Of a DNA stretch of 64,000 bases, positions 51,210 through 59,965 are shown piece by piece (the stretch's first letter is position 1; every line of letters begins with the position of its first letter). The notes below the pieces were generated by a model that did no database searches, was not told the DNA's origin, and worked only from the letters and a program-made list of their open reading frames with translations. The stretch comes from Streptacidiphilus melanogenes (GTDB lineage: Bacteria > Actinomycetota > Actinomycetes > Streptomycetales > Streptomycetaceae), in the NCBI RefSeq assembly GCF_000787835.1, contig NZ_BBPP01000006.1, forward strand, positions 34,186-98,185, in the 5' to 3' direction. A program made the position numbers and the translations under genes.

Positions 51210-52499
51210 TCAGCGCGCCTCGATCGGGACGTAGTCCCGGATGACCTCGCCGGTGTAGATCTGCCGCGGACGGCCGATCTTGTTGGTCGGGTCTGTGATC
51301 ATCTCCTGCCAGTGGGCGATCCAGCCGGGCAGTCGGCCCAGCGCGAACAGCACGGTGAACATGCTGGTCGGGAAGCCCATGGCCCGGTAGATCAGGCCGG
51401 TGTAGAAGTCCACGTTGGGGTAGAGCTTGCGGGAGACGAAGTAGTCGTCCGTCAGGGCGTGCTGCTCCAGCTTCAGCGCGATGTCCAGCAGCTCGTCGGC
51501 CTTGCCGAGCTGCGAGAGCACGTCGTGGGCCGCGACCTTGATGATCTGGGCGCGCGGGTCGAAGCTCTTGTAGACGCGGTGACCGAAGCCCATCAGGCGG
51601 ACGCCGTCCTCCTTGTTCTTCACCTTGCGGATGAAGGCGTCCACGTCGCCGCCGTCGGCCTTGATGCCCTGGAGCATCTCCAGCACGGCCTGGTTGGCGC
51701 CGCCGTGCAGGGGGCCCCACAGGGCGTTGATGCCGGCCGAGATCGAGGCGAACAGGTTGGCGTGCGAGGATCCGACCAGACGCACCGTGGAGGTGGAGCA
51801 GTTCTGCTCGTGGTCCGCGTGCAGGATCAGCAGCTTCTCCAGCGCGCTGACCACGACCGGGTTGAGCTCGTACTCCTCCGCCGGGACGGCGAAGGTCATC
51901 CGCAGGAAGTTCTCGACGTAGCCGAGGTCGTTCTTGGGGTAGACGAAGGGGTGGCCCTGGGCCTTCTTGAAGGCGTAGGCGGCGATCGTCGGCAGCTTGG
52001 CGATCAGGCGGACGGCCGAGAGGTAGCGCTGCTCGGCGTCGAACGGGTTGTGGCTGTCCTGGTAGAACGTCGACAGCGCGCTGACCACGGAGGACAGCAT
52101 GGCCATCGGGTGCGCGTCCCGGGGGAAGCCCTGGAAGAAGCGCTTGACGTCCTCGTGCAGCAGCGTGTGCTGAGAGATGTCGTGCTGGAAGATGCGCAGC
52201 TGCTCCGCGTTGGGCAGCTCGCCGTTGATCAGCAGGTAGGCGGTCTCCAGGAAGGTGCCCTGGTCGGCCAGCTGCTCGATCGGGTAGCCGCGGTAGCGCA
52301 GGATTCCGGCGTCACCGTCGATGTAGGTGATCGCGGACTTGCAGGCAGCGGTGTTGCCGAAGCCGTTGTCCAGGGTGGTCAGGCCGGTCTGGCCAAGAAG
52401 CTTCGAGATGTCGAAGCCGCCGTTGCCGACGGTGGCCTCGGTCACCGGGTACTCGTACTCGCCGCCCTGGTAGCGGAGTACTACAGAGTTGTCGCTCAC
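51210..52499 (-). CDS. gltA: Citrate synthase
   Basis: The 429-residue enzyme condenses acetyl-CoA and oxaloacetate at entry to the TCA cycle. Active-site motifs are LILHADHEQN, GPLHGGANQ and GFGHRVYKSFDPRA (His, His, Asp). It is the long hexameric-type form. GTG 52499 gives the VSDNSVVLRY N-terminus expected for Streptomyces; an in-frame ATG at 52511 and another start at 52535 are alternatives. It has a strong terminator. Confidence 0.95.
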   Translation of the reverse strand: MSDNSVVLRYQGGEYEYPVTEATVGNGGFDISKLLGQTGLTTLDNGFGNTAACKSAITYIDGDAGILRYRGYPIEQLADQGTFLETAYLLINGELPNAEQLRIFQHDISQHTLLHEDVKRFFQGFPRDAHPMAMLSSVVSALSTFYQDSHNPFDAEQRYLSAVRLIAKLPTIAAYAFKKAQGHPFVYPKNDLGYVENFLRMTFAVPAEEYELNPVVVSALEKLLILHADHEQNCSTSTVRLVGSSHANLFASISAGINALWGPLHGGANQAVLEMLQGIKADGGDVDAFIRKVKNKEDGVRLMGFGHRVYKSFDPRAQIIKVAAHDVLSQLGKADELLDIALKLEQHALTDDYFVSRKLYPNVDFYTGLIYRAMGFPTSMFTVLFALGRLPGWIAHWQEMITDPTNKIGRPRQIYTGEVIRDYVPIEAR

Positions 52500-52666
52500 G
52501 TCTTCCCTCATCACCAGCGGAATGACCCTGTTCAAGGGTTCAAGGGGTGCCCTGACTCCCTCCTACCTTCCCCCAGGCGGGTTACACCTGTGCAGGCGGG
52601 GTGGCTCGAAAGAGCCGAAGGTCACAAAGAATCGGGTCATTCGCTTTCAAGTTCTGACAGCGGAAC

Positions 52667-54886
52667 CTACCCCCGAGCCAGCCTATGGTCCAAAGCCGTG
52701 TGTCGGCGACCTGCGGAGACCGCCCGAACGGCCTGGCTGAGCGCCCGGCGGGAGCCGACCAGTACCACCAGCTTTCTGGCGCGGGTCACGGCCGTGTAGA
52801 GCAGGTTGCGCTGGAGCATCATCCAGGCGCTGGTGGTGAGAGGGATCACAACGCACGGGTACTCACTGCCCTGCGAACGGTGGATCGTCACCGCGTAGGC
52901 GTGGGCCAGCTCGTCCAGCTCGTCGAAGTCGTAGTCGACGTCCTCGTCCTCGTCGGTGCGGACGGTGAGCTGCTGCTCCTCCGGGTTCAGCGCGGTGACG
53001 ACCCCCACGGTGCCGTTGAAGACGCCGTTGCGCCCCTTGTCGTAGTTGTTACGGATCTGGGTGACCTTGTCCCCGACCCGGAAGGTCCGCCCGCCGAAGC
53101 GGCGCTCGGGCCGGTCCGGGTGGGCGGGCGTGATCGCCGCCTGCAGCAGGGTGTTCAGGTTGCCGGCCCCGGCCGGGCCGCGGTGCATCGGGGCCAGCAC
53201 CTGCACGTCGCGGCCCGGATCCAGGCCGAAGCGCTTCGGGATGCGGCGGGCGACCACGTCGACGGTCAGATCGGCCGTACGCTCGGTGTCCTCCTCGGCG
53301 AAGAGGAAGAAGTCGGCCAGGCCCACCGTGAGCGGCGGGACGCCCTCGTTGATCCGGTGGGCGTTGGTGACCACGCCGGACTGCTGCGCCTGCCGGAAGA
53401 TCCTGGTCAGCCGGACGGCCGGGATCGGGCTGCCCGGGGCGAGCAGGTCCCGCAGGACCTCGCCCGCACCGACGGACGGCAGCTGGTCCACGTCGCCCAC
53501 CAGCAGCAGGTGCGCGCCGGGCGGGACGGCCTTGGCCAGCTTGTTGGCCAGCAGCAGATCCAGCATGGAGGCCTCGTCGACCACGACCAGGTCGGCGTCG
53601 AGGGGCCGGTCGCGGTCGTAGGCGGCGTCCCCGCCCGGCTTGAGCTCCAGCAGCCGGTGGACCGTGGCGGCCTCACCCCCGGTCAGCTCGGCGAGCCGCT
53701 TGGCGGCCCGCCCCGTCGGCGCGGCCAGCACCACTTTGGCCTTGCGGGCCAACGCCAGGGTGACGATCGACCGGACGGTGAAGGACTTGCCGCAGCCGGG
53801 GCCGCCGGTCAGCACGGCCACCTTGCTGGTCAGCGCGAGCCTGACAGCCGCCTCCTGCTCGGGCGCGAGATCCGCCCCCGTCTGTCCGCGCAGCCACGCC
53901 AGCGCCCGGGTCCAGTCGACGTCGGCGAAGCCGCCCAGCCGGTCCTCGGGTGTGCGCAGCAGGCGCCCGAGCTGGGCGGCCAGGGAGACCTCCGCCCGGT
54001 GGAAGGGGACCAGGTAGATCGCACTGACCGGCACCGCGTGCCCCGACTCGTCGTGCTCCTCCCCGGGGACCGGCTCGCGGACCACGCCCTCCTCGGCGAC
54101 CAGCTCGGCCAGGCACTCGATGACCAGGCCCGTGTCCACGGCGAGCAACTTGACCGCGTCGGAGATCAGCTGCTCCTCGGGCAGGTAGCAGTGGCCCTGG
54201 TCGGAGGACTGCGACAGGGCGTACTGGAGCCCGGCCTTGACCCGCTGCGGGCTGTCCTCGGGGATGCCGACGGCCTGGGCCAGCCGGTCCGCGGTCAGGA
54301 ATCCGATGCCCCACACGTCGGCGGCCAGGCGGTACGGCTCGTTCTTCACCACGGAGATCGAGGAGTCCCCGTAGTTCTTGTAGATGCGCACGGCGAGCGA
54401 GGTGGAGACCCCGACGCCCTGGAGGAAGACCATCACCTCCTTGATCGCCTTCTGTTCCTCCCAGGCGGCGGCGATCAGCTTGGTGCGCTTGGGCCCGAGC
54501 TTGGGCACCTCGATCAGGCGGGCCGGCTCGGTCTCGATGACGTCCAGCGTCTCCAGCCCGAAGTGGTCGACGATCCGCTCGGCCAGCCGCGGCCCGATGC
54601 CCTTGATCAGCCCGGAGCCCAGGTAGCGGCGGATGCCCTGGACGGTGGCGGGCAGCACGGTGGTGTAGTTCTCGACGGTGAACTGCTTGCCGTACTGGGG
54701 GTGGCTGCCCCAGCGGCCGTGCATGCGCAGGCTCTCCCCCGGCTGGGCGCCGAGCAGCGCGCCGACGACGGTGAGGAGCTCGCCCCCGCCGCGACCGGTG
54801 TCGACACGGGCCACCGTCCAGCCCGTCTCCTCGCTCGCGAAGGTGATGCGTTCCAGCACCCCCTCGACGACCGCCAGTTGGTTCAT
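52667..54886 (-). CDS. RecD-like (RecD2) ATP-dependent DNA helicase
   Basis: The 739-residue SF1B helicase has the RecD2 N-terminal domain with helix-hairpin-helix region (IKGIGPRLAERIVDHFG; VPKLGPKRTKLIA), Walker A GGPGCGKS at 361-368, Walker B VVVDEASMLD, motif GDVDQLPSVG, and the C-terminal AVTIHRSQGSEYPCVV and YTAVTRARK motifs. There is no RecBC partner nearby, in line with RecD2 proteins that act alone in repair and replication-fork maintenance. ATG 54886 is preferred because a TACGGT box lies 7 bases upstream; a TTG at 54916 would add 10 residues. Confidence 0.93.
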   Translation of the reverse strand: MNQLAVVEGVLERITFASEETGWTVARVDTGRGGGELLTVVGALLGAQPGESLRMHGRWGSHPQYGKQFTVENYTTVLPATVQGIRRYLGSGLIKGIGPRLAERIVDHFGLETLDVIETEPARLIEVPKLGPKRTKLIAAAWEEQKAIKEVMVFLQGVGVSTSLAVRIYKNYGDSSISVVKNEPYRLAADVWGIGFLTADRLAQAVGIPEDSPQRVKAGLQYALSQSSDQGHCYLPEEQLISDAVKLLAVDTGLVIECLAELVAEEGVVREPVPGEEHDESGHAVPVSAIYLVPFHRAEVSLAAQLGRLLRTPEDRLGGFADVDWTRALAWLRGQTGADLAPEQEAAVRLALTSKVAVLTGGPGCGKSFTVRSIVTLALARKAKVVLAAPTGRAAKRLAELTGGEAATVHRLLELKPGGDAAYDRDRPLDADLVVVDEASMLDLLLANKLAKAVPPGAHLLLVGDVDQLPSVGAGEVLRDLLAPGSPIPAVRLTRIFRQAQQSGVVTNAHRINEGVPPLTVGLADFFLFAEEDTERTADLTVDVVARRIPKRFGLDPGRDVQVLAPMHRGPAGAGNLNTLLQAAITPAHPDRPERRFGGRTFRVGDKVTQIRNNYDKGRNGVFNGTVGVVTALNPEEQQLTVRTDEDEDVDYDFDELDELAHAYAVTIHRSQGSEYPCVVIPLTTSAWMMLQRNLLYTAVTRARKLVVLVGSRRALSQAVRAVSAGRRHTALDHRLARG

Positions 54887-54893
54887 GGGCAGC

Positions 54894-54899
54894 ACCGTA
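54894..54899 (-). promoter_or_regulatory. -10 box of leaderless recD2-like transcript
   Basis: On the minus strand TACGGT is followed by 7 bases and the ATG. The lack of a ribosome site fits a transcript that begins at the start codon. Confidence 0.5.
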
Positions 54900-55063
54900 G
54901 CGGGTGCCGCTGACAAGTCTCGATCCGCTCATTTCCGTTCGAATCGGCTCGAAAATGACCGATAAGAATCGTTCACGCCCCGGCCGTCCCGGAGGGGGTG
55001 AATTGTCAGTGGGGCGCGGAAGACTGGGGAACGGCTCAACGGAGACAACCCACAGGAGCACCC

Positions 55064-55837
55064 ATGCTGAGTACCGAGTACACCCCGGGCACCCCGCGCT
55101 GGATCGACCTCGGCAGCCCGGACGTCACGGCCACCGACGCCTTCTACACCGGCCTCTTCGGATGGGACAAGGAGGACGCCGGGCCGGAGGCGGGCGGTTA
55201 CGGCTTCTACCGGAGCGGGGGCAAGCGCATCGGTGGCGTCGGCCCGCTGATGGACCCGAGCGCCTCCCCGGCCTGGACGATCTACTTCGGCACGGACGAC
55301 GCAGAGGCAGCCGTCCGTGCTGTCGAGCAGGCCGGCGGCAAGGTCCGCGTCCCGGCCTCCGACGTGATGGGCTTCGGCCGGATGGCCCAGTTCACCGACC
55401 CGCAGGGCGGCGAGTTCGCCGTCTGGCAGCCGCAGCTGACCAAGGGCTTCGACATCGCGGGCGTCCCGGTCTCCCTCTCCTGGACGGAGCTGCACACCGC
55501 CGACGCCGAGGGCGCCCGCGGCTTCTACACCTCCGTCTTCGGCTGGTCGCTCACCGACAACGACATGGGCGAGTTCACCTACACCGTCACCTCGATGGGC
55601 AGCGAGGAGTCGTCCTTCGGCGGTCTGATGGGCCACTTCCCCGGGGAGACGGTCACCATGTGGCTGCCCTACTTCGAGGTCGCGGACTGCGACGCGACGG
55701 TCGCCAAGGTCGCCGAGCTCGGTGGCGCCGTGCTGATGGGCCCCGCCTCGCTGGACGGCGTCGGCCGGATGGCCTCCGTGCGCGACCCGCACGGCTCCAT
55801 GTTCTCGGTGATCACCAGCGCTCCCCCGGCCGGCTGA
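55064..55837 (+). CDS. VOC family protein with two glyoxalase-like domains
   Basis: The 257-residue protein has two tandem vicinal-oxygen-chelate domains. Each starts with a W-x-[DE]-L and ends with DPQGGEFAVWQP or DPHGSMFSVI (FYTGLFGW and FYTSVFGW repeats mark the halves). It resembles Streptomyces proteins annotated as hydroxylases or bleomycin-resistance-like, but a substrate cannot be assigned. AGGAG at 55054-55058 supports ATG 55064. Confidence 0.9.
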   Translation: MLSTEYTPGTPRWIDLGSPDVTATDAFYTGLFGWDKEDAGPEAGGYGFYRSGGKRIGGVGPLMDPSASPAWTIYFGTDDAEAAVRAVEQAGGKVRVPASDVMGFGRMAQFTDPQGGEFAVWQPQLTKGFDIAGVPVSLSWTELHTADAEGARGFYTSVFGWSLTDNDMGEFTYTVTSMGSEESSFGGLMGHFPGETVTMWLPYFEVADCDATVAKVAELGGAVLMGPASLDGVGRMASVRDPHGSMFSVITSAPPAG

Positions 55838-55993
55838 CACGCCCCGGGCCTCCTCACCGGGCCGCCGGGAACGTCGCGAGCATCGGGAGTGTCGGGAAGA
55901 AGCGGGCCGGTGACGCGGTTGTCGCCGAGGTCGAGGGCTACCCTCGACCTCGGCCGACCGCGCCCTGACGAGCAGAGCCCCGGAGGATCCAAG

Positions 55994-56482
55994 ATGAGCC
56001 TGACCGACATTCCGCTGAAGACCCTGGGCGGCGAGCCCACCAGCCTCGCCGACTACGCGGGCCAGGCGGTGCTGCTGGTCAACGTCGCGTCCAAGTGCGG
56101 ACTGACCCCGCAGTACGCCGGCTTGGAGCGCCTCCAGCAGGCCTATGCCGGGCGCGGCTTCACCGTGCTGGGCGTCCCGTGCAACCAGTTCGCCGGCCAG
56201 GAGCCCGGCTCGGCCGAGGAGATCCAGACCTTCTGCTCGACCAGCTACGGCGTCAGCTTCCCGCTGCTGGAGAAGACGGACGTGAACGGCCCGGAGCGGC
56301 ACCCGCTCTACGCCGAGCTGACCGCCGCCGAGGACGCCGCCGGCGAGGCGGGCGACATCACCTGGAACTTCGAGAAGTTCCTGCTCTCGCCCAAGGGCGA
56401 GGTCGTGGGCCGGTTCCGCCCGCGAACCGAGCCGGAGGCGCCTGAGCTGGTCGCCGCGATCGAGGCCCAGCTCTCCGCCTGA
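55994..56482 (+). CDS. Glutathione peroxidase family thiol peroxidase
   Basis: The 162-residue thioredoxin-fold enzyme has the peroxidatic Cys35 (NVASKCGLTPQY), FTVLGVPCNQFAGQEPG with the catalytic Asn/Gln residues and a second Cys63, and ITWNFEKFLL. Cys replaces selenocysteine, and actinomycetes lack glutathione, so it probably runs on thioredoxin or mycothiol-linked reductants. GGAGG precedes ATG 55994. Confidence 0.95.
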   Translation: MSLTDIPLKTLGGEPTSLADYAGQAVLLVNVASKCGLTPQYAGLERLQQAYAGRGFTVLGVPCNQFAGQEPGSAEEIQTFCSTSYGVSFPLLEKTDVNGPERHPLYAELTAAEDAAGEAGDITWNFEKFLLSPKGEVVGRFRPRTEPEAPELVAAIEAQLSA

Positions 56483-56507
56483 GCGACGCGTCGCACGGCC
56501 CGCCGCG

Positions 56508-56513
56508 TAGGGT
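56508..56513 (+). promoter_or_regulatory. -10 box of leaderless GNAT transcript
   Basis: TAGGGT is followed by exactly 7 bases and the ATG at 56521, the classical actinobacterial leaderless arrangement. Confidence 0.6.
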
Positions 56514-56520
56514 GATGATC

Positions 56521-56976
56521 ATGACCGACGTCATCTTCCGGCGGGCTACCGCCGCCGACCTGCCCGCCATCGTCGCGATGCTCGCCGCCGACTCGCTCGG
56601 CGTGGGCCGGGAGTCGCCGGACGACATGACCCCCTACGAGGAGGCGTTCGCCCGGGTCGAGGCCGACCCGAACCAGCACCAGATCGTGGCGGAGCGCGCG
56701 GGCGAGGTGGTCGGCACCCTGCAACTGACGGTGATCCCGGGCCTTTCACGGCGTGGGGCCACCCGCACCGTCATCGAGGCCGTCCGGGTCCGCGCCGACC
56801 AGCGCGGCAGCGGGCTGGGCACGGAGCTGATGGAGCACGCGGTCGCGGAGTCGCGCCGCCTCGGCGCCTCGCTGGTCCAGCTGACCAGCGACAACACCCG
56901 CACCGACGCGCACCGCTTCTACGAGCGGTTGGGCTTCACCGGCTCACACGTCGGCTTCAAGCTGCCGCTGGGCTGA
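56521..56976 (+). CDS. GNAT family N-acetyltransferase
   Basis: The 151-residue protein has GNAT motifs: FRRATAADLPAIVAMLA, EVVGTLQLTVIP, EAVRVRADQRGSGLGTELM (acetyl-CoA loop) and THRFYERLGF-type sequence (DAHRFYERLGF). The substrate is unknown. ATG 56521 is chosen over GTG 56512 because of the -10 box position. Confidence 0.92.
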   Translation: MTDVIFRRATAADLPAIVAMLAADSLGVGRESPDDMTPYEEAFARVEADPNQHQIVAERAGEVVGTLQLTVIPGLSRRGATRTVIEAVRVRADQRGSGLGTELMEHAVAESRRLGASLVQLTSDNTRTDAHRFYERLGFTGSHVGFKLPLG

Positions 56977-56986
56977 TCTCCGCCGG

Positions 56987-57331
56987 TCAGGCCTGCTCGG
57001 CCGCGGCTTCCTCCTCGTTGCGCTGGACGGTGCCGGCCGTGCCGTCGGCGCGGTGCCACTCGGCGACCAGCTCGTCCTTGCTCCCGAAGCGGACCAGGTG
57101 ACGGCCGACGACGTCCTCCAGACGGTCGAGGTCGTCGGCAGCGCCCTCGACGACGAGCAGCAGGGCGTCCGGGGTGGCGGTCATGGCGGCGGTGCCGAAG
57201 CTGAAGCTGAGCGAGCCCTGCCCTGTCTCCTCGTCCCAGTGGGTCTCGATCTTGCGACCGAAGTGCGAGGCGAGCTGCTTGGCATAGCGGTTCGGGCGGT
57301 CGGTGGCGACGCGCGCATGAGAGCGGGCCAT
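56987..57331 (-). CDS. DUF2218 domain-containing protein
   Basis: The 114-residue protein is a full-length DUF2218: ARVATDRPNRYAKQLASHFGRK, WDEETGQGSLSFSFGTAAM, and LLVVEGAADDLDRLEDVVGRHLVRFG. Family members are often encoded with siderophore or iron genes. Here an iron-box-like palindrome lies 43 bases upstream of the start. GGAGG 5 bases before ATG 57331 supports the start. Its molecular function is unknown. Confidence 0.92.
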   Translation of the reverse strand: MARSHARVATDRPNRYAKQLASHFGRKIETHWDEETGQGSLSFSFGTAAMTATPDALLLVVEGAADDLDRLEDVVGRHLVRFGSKDELVAEWHRADGTAGTVQRNEEEAAAEQA

Positions 57332-57373
57332 GGAAACCTCCAAGAGACGGCAGCCACGGCGGACCCCTGGCTG

Positions 57374-57389
57374 CTTAGGCGAGCCTAAG
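57374..57389. promoter_or_regulatory. Iron-box-like palindrome (DmdR/DtxR type)
   Basis: CTTAGGC, GA, GCCTAAG is a perfect 16-bp palindrome in the divergent promoter of the DUF2218 and MarR genes. Read on the minus strand with its flank it matches the core TTAGGCT and CCTAA halves of the DtxR/IdeR/DmdR1 site. It would repress under iron sufficiency. Confidence 0.75.
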
Positions 57390-57480
57390 GCATAATGAGC
57401 TTGGCTCTCTAATTATTTCCCTCGCCGGTCCTGACCGACTCTGTCGATATCCTGGCCTCCCCCTACGCAGGAGCCCTTCC

Positions 57481-58041
57481 GTGACCGCCGCAGCCCCGTC
57501 CGCCACCGCGCCCGAGCCGATCCCCACCGAGGTCGAGCTCGCCGACGCGCTGATGCGCGCGAGCAAGCGCATGCGGAAGGCCACTTTCCACCGGCTGGCC
57601 CCCCACGGGCTGACGCCCTCCCAGGGCCGCGCGCTGGACACCCTGGCCTGGAGCGGCGGACGCGGCATCCGCCTCAACCAGCTCGCGGATCGGCTGCGCA
57701 TCGCCCCGCGCTCGGCCACCACGGTCGTCGACGCCCTGGAGGCAGCCGGGCTGGTCACCCGCTCTCCCGACCCGGACGACCGCCGCGCCACACTGCTCCA
57801 TCTGACGGAGCAGGGCGAGGCGGCCGTGGCCCGGATCGCGGCGGTCCGCCGCGAGGTCGCGGCCGAGTACTTCGGCCCGGTCAGCTCGGCCGAACGGGTG
57901 ACGCTGCTGCGTCTGCTGCACGTGGCGGAAGAGGCGTACGAGCAGGCACACCCCCACCACGGCCCGCACGGCCACCCCCATGCACCCCACCCGCACGCAC
58001 CCGGCCCCGCTCAGGGTGGTCAGCCCTCGGCGCAGGACTGA
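57481..58041 (+). CDS. MarR family regulator with His-rich C-terminal tail
   Basis: The 186-residue protein has a MarR domain (LTPSQGRALDTLAW, IRLNQLADRLRIAPRSATTVVDALE, LVTRSPDPDDRRATLLHLTEQG). A 16-residue stretch at 157-172 then contains eight His residues (HPHHGPHGHPHAPHPH), followed by a Pro/Gly/Gln tail. The His-rich tail might bind metal, and the gene faces an iron-box-like site. The tail is antisense to the 3' end of the EamA gene, so its composition may be constrained by that overlap. It starts at GTG 57481. Confidence 0.88.
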   Translation: MTAAAPSATAPEPIPTEVELADALMRASKRMRKATFHRLAPHGLTPSQGRALDTLAWSGGRGIRLNQLADRLRIAPRSATTVVDALEAAGLVTRSPDPDDRRATLLHLTEQGEAAVARIAAVRREVAAEYFGPVSSAERVTLLRLLHVAEEAYEQAHPHHGPHGHPHAPHPHAPGPAQGGQPSAQD

Positions 58042-58921
58042 TCACCGACCGCCCGAGCCGCGGGCGGGTCACGGACGCGATCGCGATCCCGGAGATCACC
58101 AGCGCGGCCGCCGCTCCGGAGAGCGGGCTGAGCGCCTCCCCCCGGAGCAGCCACGCCGAGGACATCCCGAAGACCGGCACCAGCAACGAGAACGGTGCCA
58201 CCACGGACGCGTCGTGACGCCGCAACAGGTACCCCCAGAGCCCGAAGCCGACCAGGGTCGCACCCCACGCCACGTACAGGAGCGAGCCCACGGCACTCGG
58301 ACTGAAGGTGGTCAGCGCCCGCAGATCCGCCCGGGGACCCTCGGTGAGAAGCGACAGCACCGCCAGCGGCAGCGGCGGCACCACGCTGACCCAGACCATC
58401 CAGCGCAGCGCGTCCGGCGGCGCGGCCTTCCGGGTGATGATGTTGGAGAACCCGAACGCCGCCGCCGCTCCCACCACCAGGGCGAACGCGCCCAGGGGCG
58501 CGGCACCCCCGCGTGACGCCTGGTCCAGCGCCGCGACGACCATGCCGACCACGGCGACCCCGAGCCCCAGCAGTCGGCGTGCACCGATCCGCTCGCGCAG
58601 CAGTGCCGAGGCGAAGACCGCCGTGAAGATCGCCTGCCCCTGCTGGACCAGCGAGCTGAGCCCCGCCGGCATGCCTGCCTTCATCCCCTCGAAGAGCAGC
58701 CCGAACTGAAGTGCGCCCAGCACCAGCCCGCCGGCCAGGACGTAGCGCCAGGGCACCCCCGGCCGTCCGACCAGGAAGACGGCGGGCACCGCCGCGACAA
58801 GAAAGCGCAGAGCGGTGAAGAGCAGCGGCGGATAGTGGCTCAGCCCGGCGTCGATGGCGACGAAGTTGACGCCCCAGACGGCGGCGACGAGGACGGCGAG
58901 TCCGAAGTGGCGACCTGTCAT
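57881..58921 (-). CDS. EamA/DMT family transporter
   Basis: The 346-residue protein has ten membrane helices in two EamA repeats (GVNFVAIDAGL and FGFSNIITRKAAPPD openings), as in amino-acid or metabolite exporters. The membrane part ends near residue 297; the remaining about 49 residues are an Arg/Gly/Pro-rich tail that overlaps the 3' end of the MarR gene by 161 bases. A stop may have been lost relative to relatives of about 300 residues. ATG 58921 is chosen. A LysR gene lies beyond the next gene. Confidence 0.88.
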   Translation of the reverse strand: MTGRHFGLAVLVAAVWGVNFVAIDAGLSHYPPLLFTALRFLVAAVPAVFLVGRPGVPWRYVLAGGLVLGALQFGLLFEGMKAGMPAGLSSLVQQGQAIFTAVFASALLRERIGARRLLGLGVAVVGMVVAALDQASRGGAAPLGAFALVVGAAAAFGFSNIITRKAAPPDALRWMVWVSVVPPLPLAVLSLLTEGPRADLRALTTFSPSAVGSLLYVAWGATLVGFGLWGYLLRRHDASVVAPFSLLVPVFGMSSAWLLRGEALSPLSGAAAALVISGIAIASVTRPRLGRSVISPAPRADHPERGRVRAGGVHGGGRAGRGGGVPARTPLPPRAADAAASPVRPS

Positions 58922-58940
58922 GATCCGAGGATCACCCCTG

Positions 58941-58995
58941 GCATCCATGCAGCACCAGCAAACAGTTCTTCAGCGAATCGTTCATGGATGCTGAA
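58941..58995. promoter_or_regulatory. Nested dyads in the EamA/protease divergent promoter
   Basis: GCATCCATG (58941-58949) and CATGGATGC (58983-58991) form a 9-bp perfect inverted repeat 33 bases apart. TTCAGC (58969-58974) and GCTGAA (58990-58995) form a second, 15 bases apart. The position upstream of EamA suggests regulator sites; a LysR gene is nearby. Confidence 0.5.
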
Positions 58996-59084
58996 TGATT
59001 GAGCTTGGACTCGGGCCTGTCCGACAGACCGTCAGTTCACTCGCTTGCCGACAATGGTGGCAAGCATCCCCTTCCTGGCAAATC

Positions 59085-59855
59085 ATGCGGTACATGACGC
59101 TTCGTTCGTTGGCGGCCGCCGGTGCGATGCTCGCCGTGCTGCTGACCGCGCCCCAGACCCAGGTCTCCGCCGCCGGAGCGACCGACTCCACGGCGTTCGG
59201 CGGGGCCTCCCGCGTCGGTGCGATCTTCGGCTCCTCCGCCGCCCACCCCGACCACCACTTCTGCACCGGCGCCGTGGTCGACAGTCCCACCCGCGACATC
59301 GTGGTGACGGCGGCCCACTGCGTCATCGCCCCCGGCACCGGTCGCGCCCGTGGCGGCCTCACCTTCGTCCCCGGCTACCACGACCGACGACGCCCCTTCG
59401 GCACCTGGTCGGTGGCCACGGTCGTCGCCGACAGCGGCTGGACCGCCCGCGGGAACCAGAACTCCGACGTGGCGTTCCTGATCCTGCGTCCGGACGCGGC
59501 CGGACGGAGGATCCAGGACGTGGCAGGCGCGGAGGCCCTCGCCTTCAACCCGCGCCCCGGCACCCGCGCCGTCGCCATCGGCTACCCCAGCCGCACCGAC
59601 CGGCCGGTCCACTGCTCGTCCCGCCTGCGGCGCTTCAACGCCCACCAGCTCGAGTTCGACTGCCCCGGCCTGCCCGGCGGCACGAGCGGCGGCCCGTTCC
59701 TGGTCGGCGTAGCCGCCGACGCCCGCACCCGCGGCGCGGTCGCGGGTGTCATCGGCGGCTACGAGGGGGGCGGCGCCACGGCCAACGTCTCGTACTCGGC
59801 GTACTTCGGCCCCTCGATCGCGGCGGTCTACCGGGCCGCGGTGGCACGCGGCTGA
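59085..59855 (+). CDS. Secreted trypsin-like serine protease
   Basis: The 256-residue protein has a signal peptide (about residues 1-28, LRSLAAAGAMLAVLLTAPQTQVSA) and a chymotrypsin-fold domain. The catalytic triad is His78 (VTAAHC), Asp128 (QNSDVAFL) and Ser201 (GGTSGGPF). Cys residues near 64/79 and 180/193 are placed for disulfides. It would be an extracellular endopeptidase of the glutamyl endopeptidase/trypsin-like group. ATG 59085 or 59094 may be used; there is no strong ribosome site. Confidence 0.9.
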   Translation: MRYMTLRSLAAAGAMLAVLLTAPQTQVSAAGATDSTAFGGASRVGAIFGSSAAHPDHHFCTGAVVDSPTRDIVVTAAHCVIAPGTGRARGGLTFVPGYHDRRRPFGTWSVATVVADSGWTARGNQNSDVAFLILRPDAAGRRIQDVAGAEALAFNPRPGTRAVAIGYPSRTDRPVHCSSRLRRFNAHQLEFDCPGLPGGTSGGPFLVGVAADARTRGAVAGVIGGYEGGGATANVSYSAYFGPSIAAVYRAAVARG

Positions 59856-59959
59856 CGTCCGGCCCTGACCGGCTGACATCCGGATGTTGTTCGGGTCGGT
59901 CGCGGGCGCGCCCGCGCGGCGAGGCTCCGCAGGCCCCTGGACGGTGCGACCGCAGGTCA

Positions 59960-59965
59960 TAAGCT
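59960..59965 (+). promoter_or_regulatory. -10-like box of lysR gene
   Basis: TAAGCT lies 6 bases before the ATG at 59972, consistent with a leaderless transcript. Confidence 0.45.

Noticed and set aside
55994-56482. Selenoprotein glutathione peroxidase
   Set aside because: The peroxidatic position is a TGC cysteine codon, not TGA.
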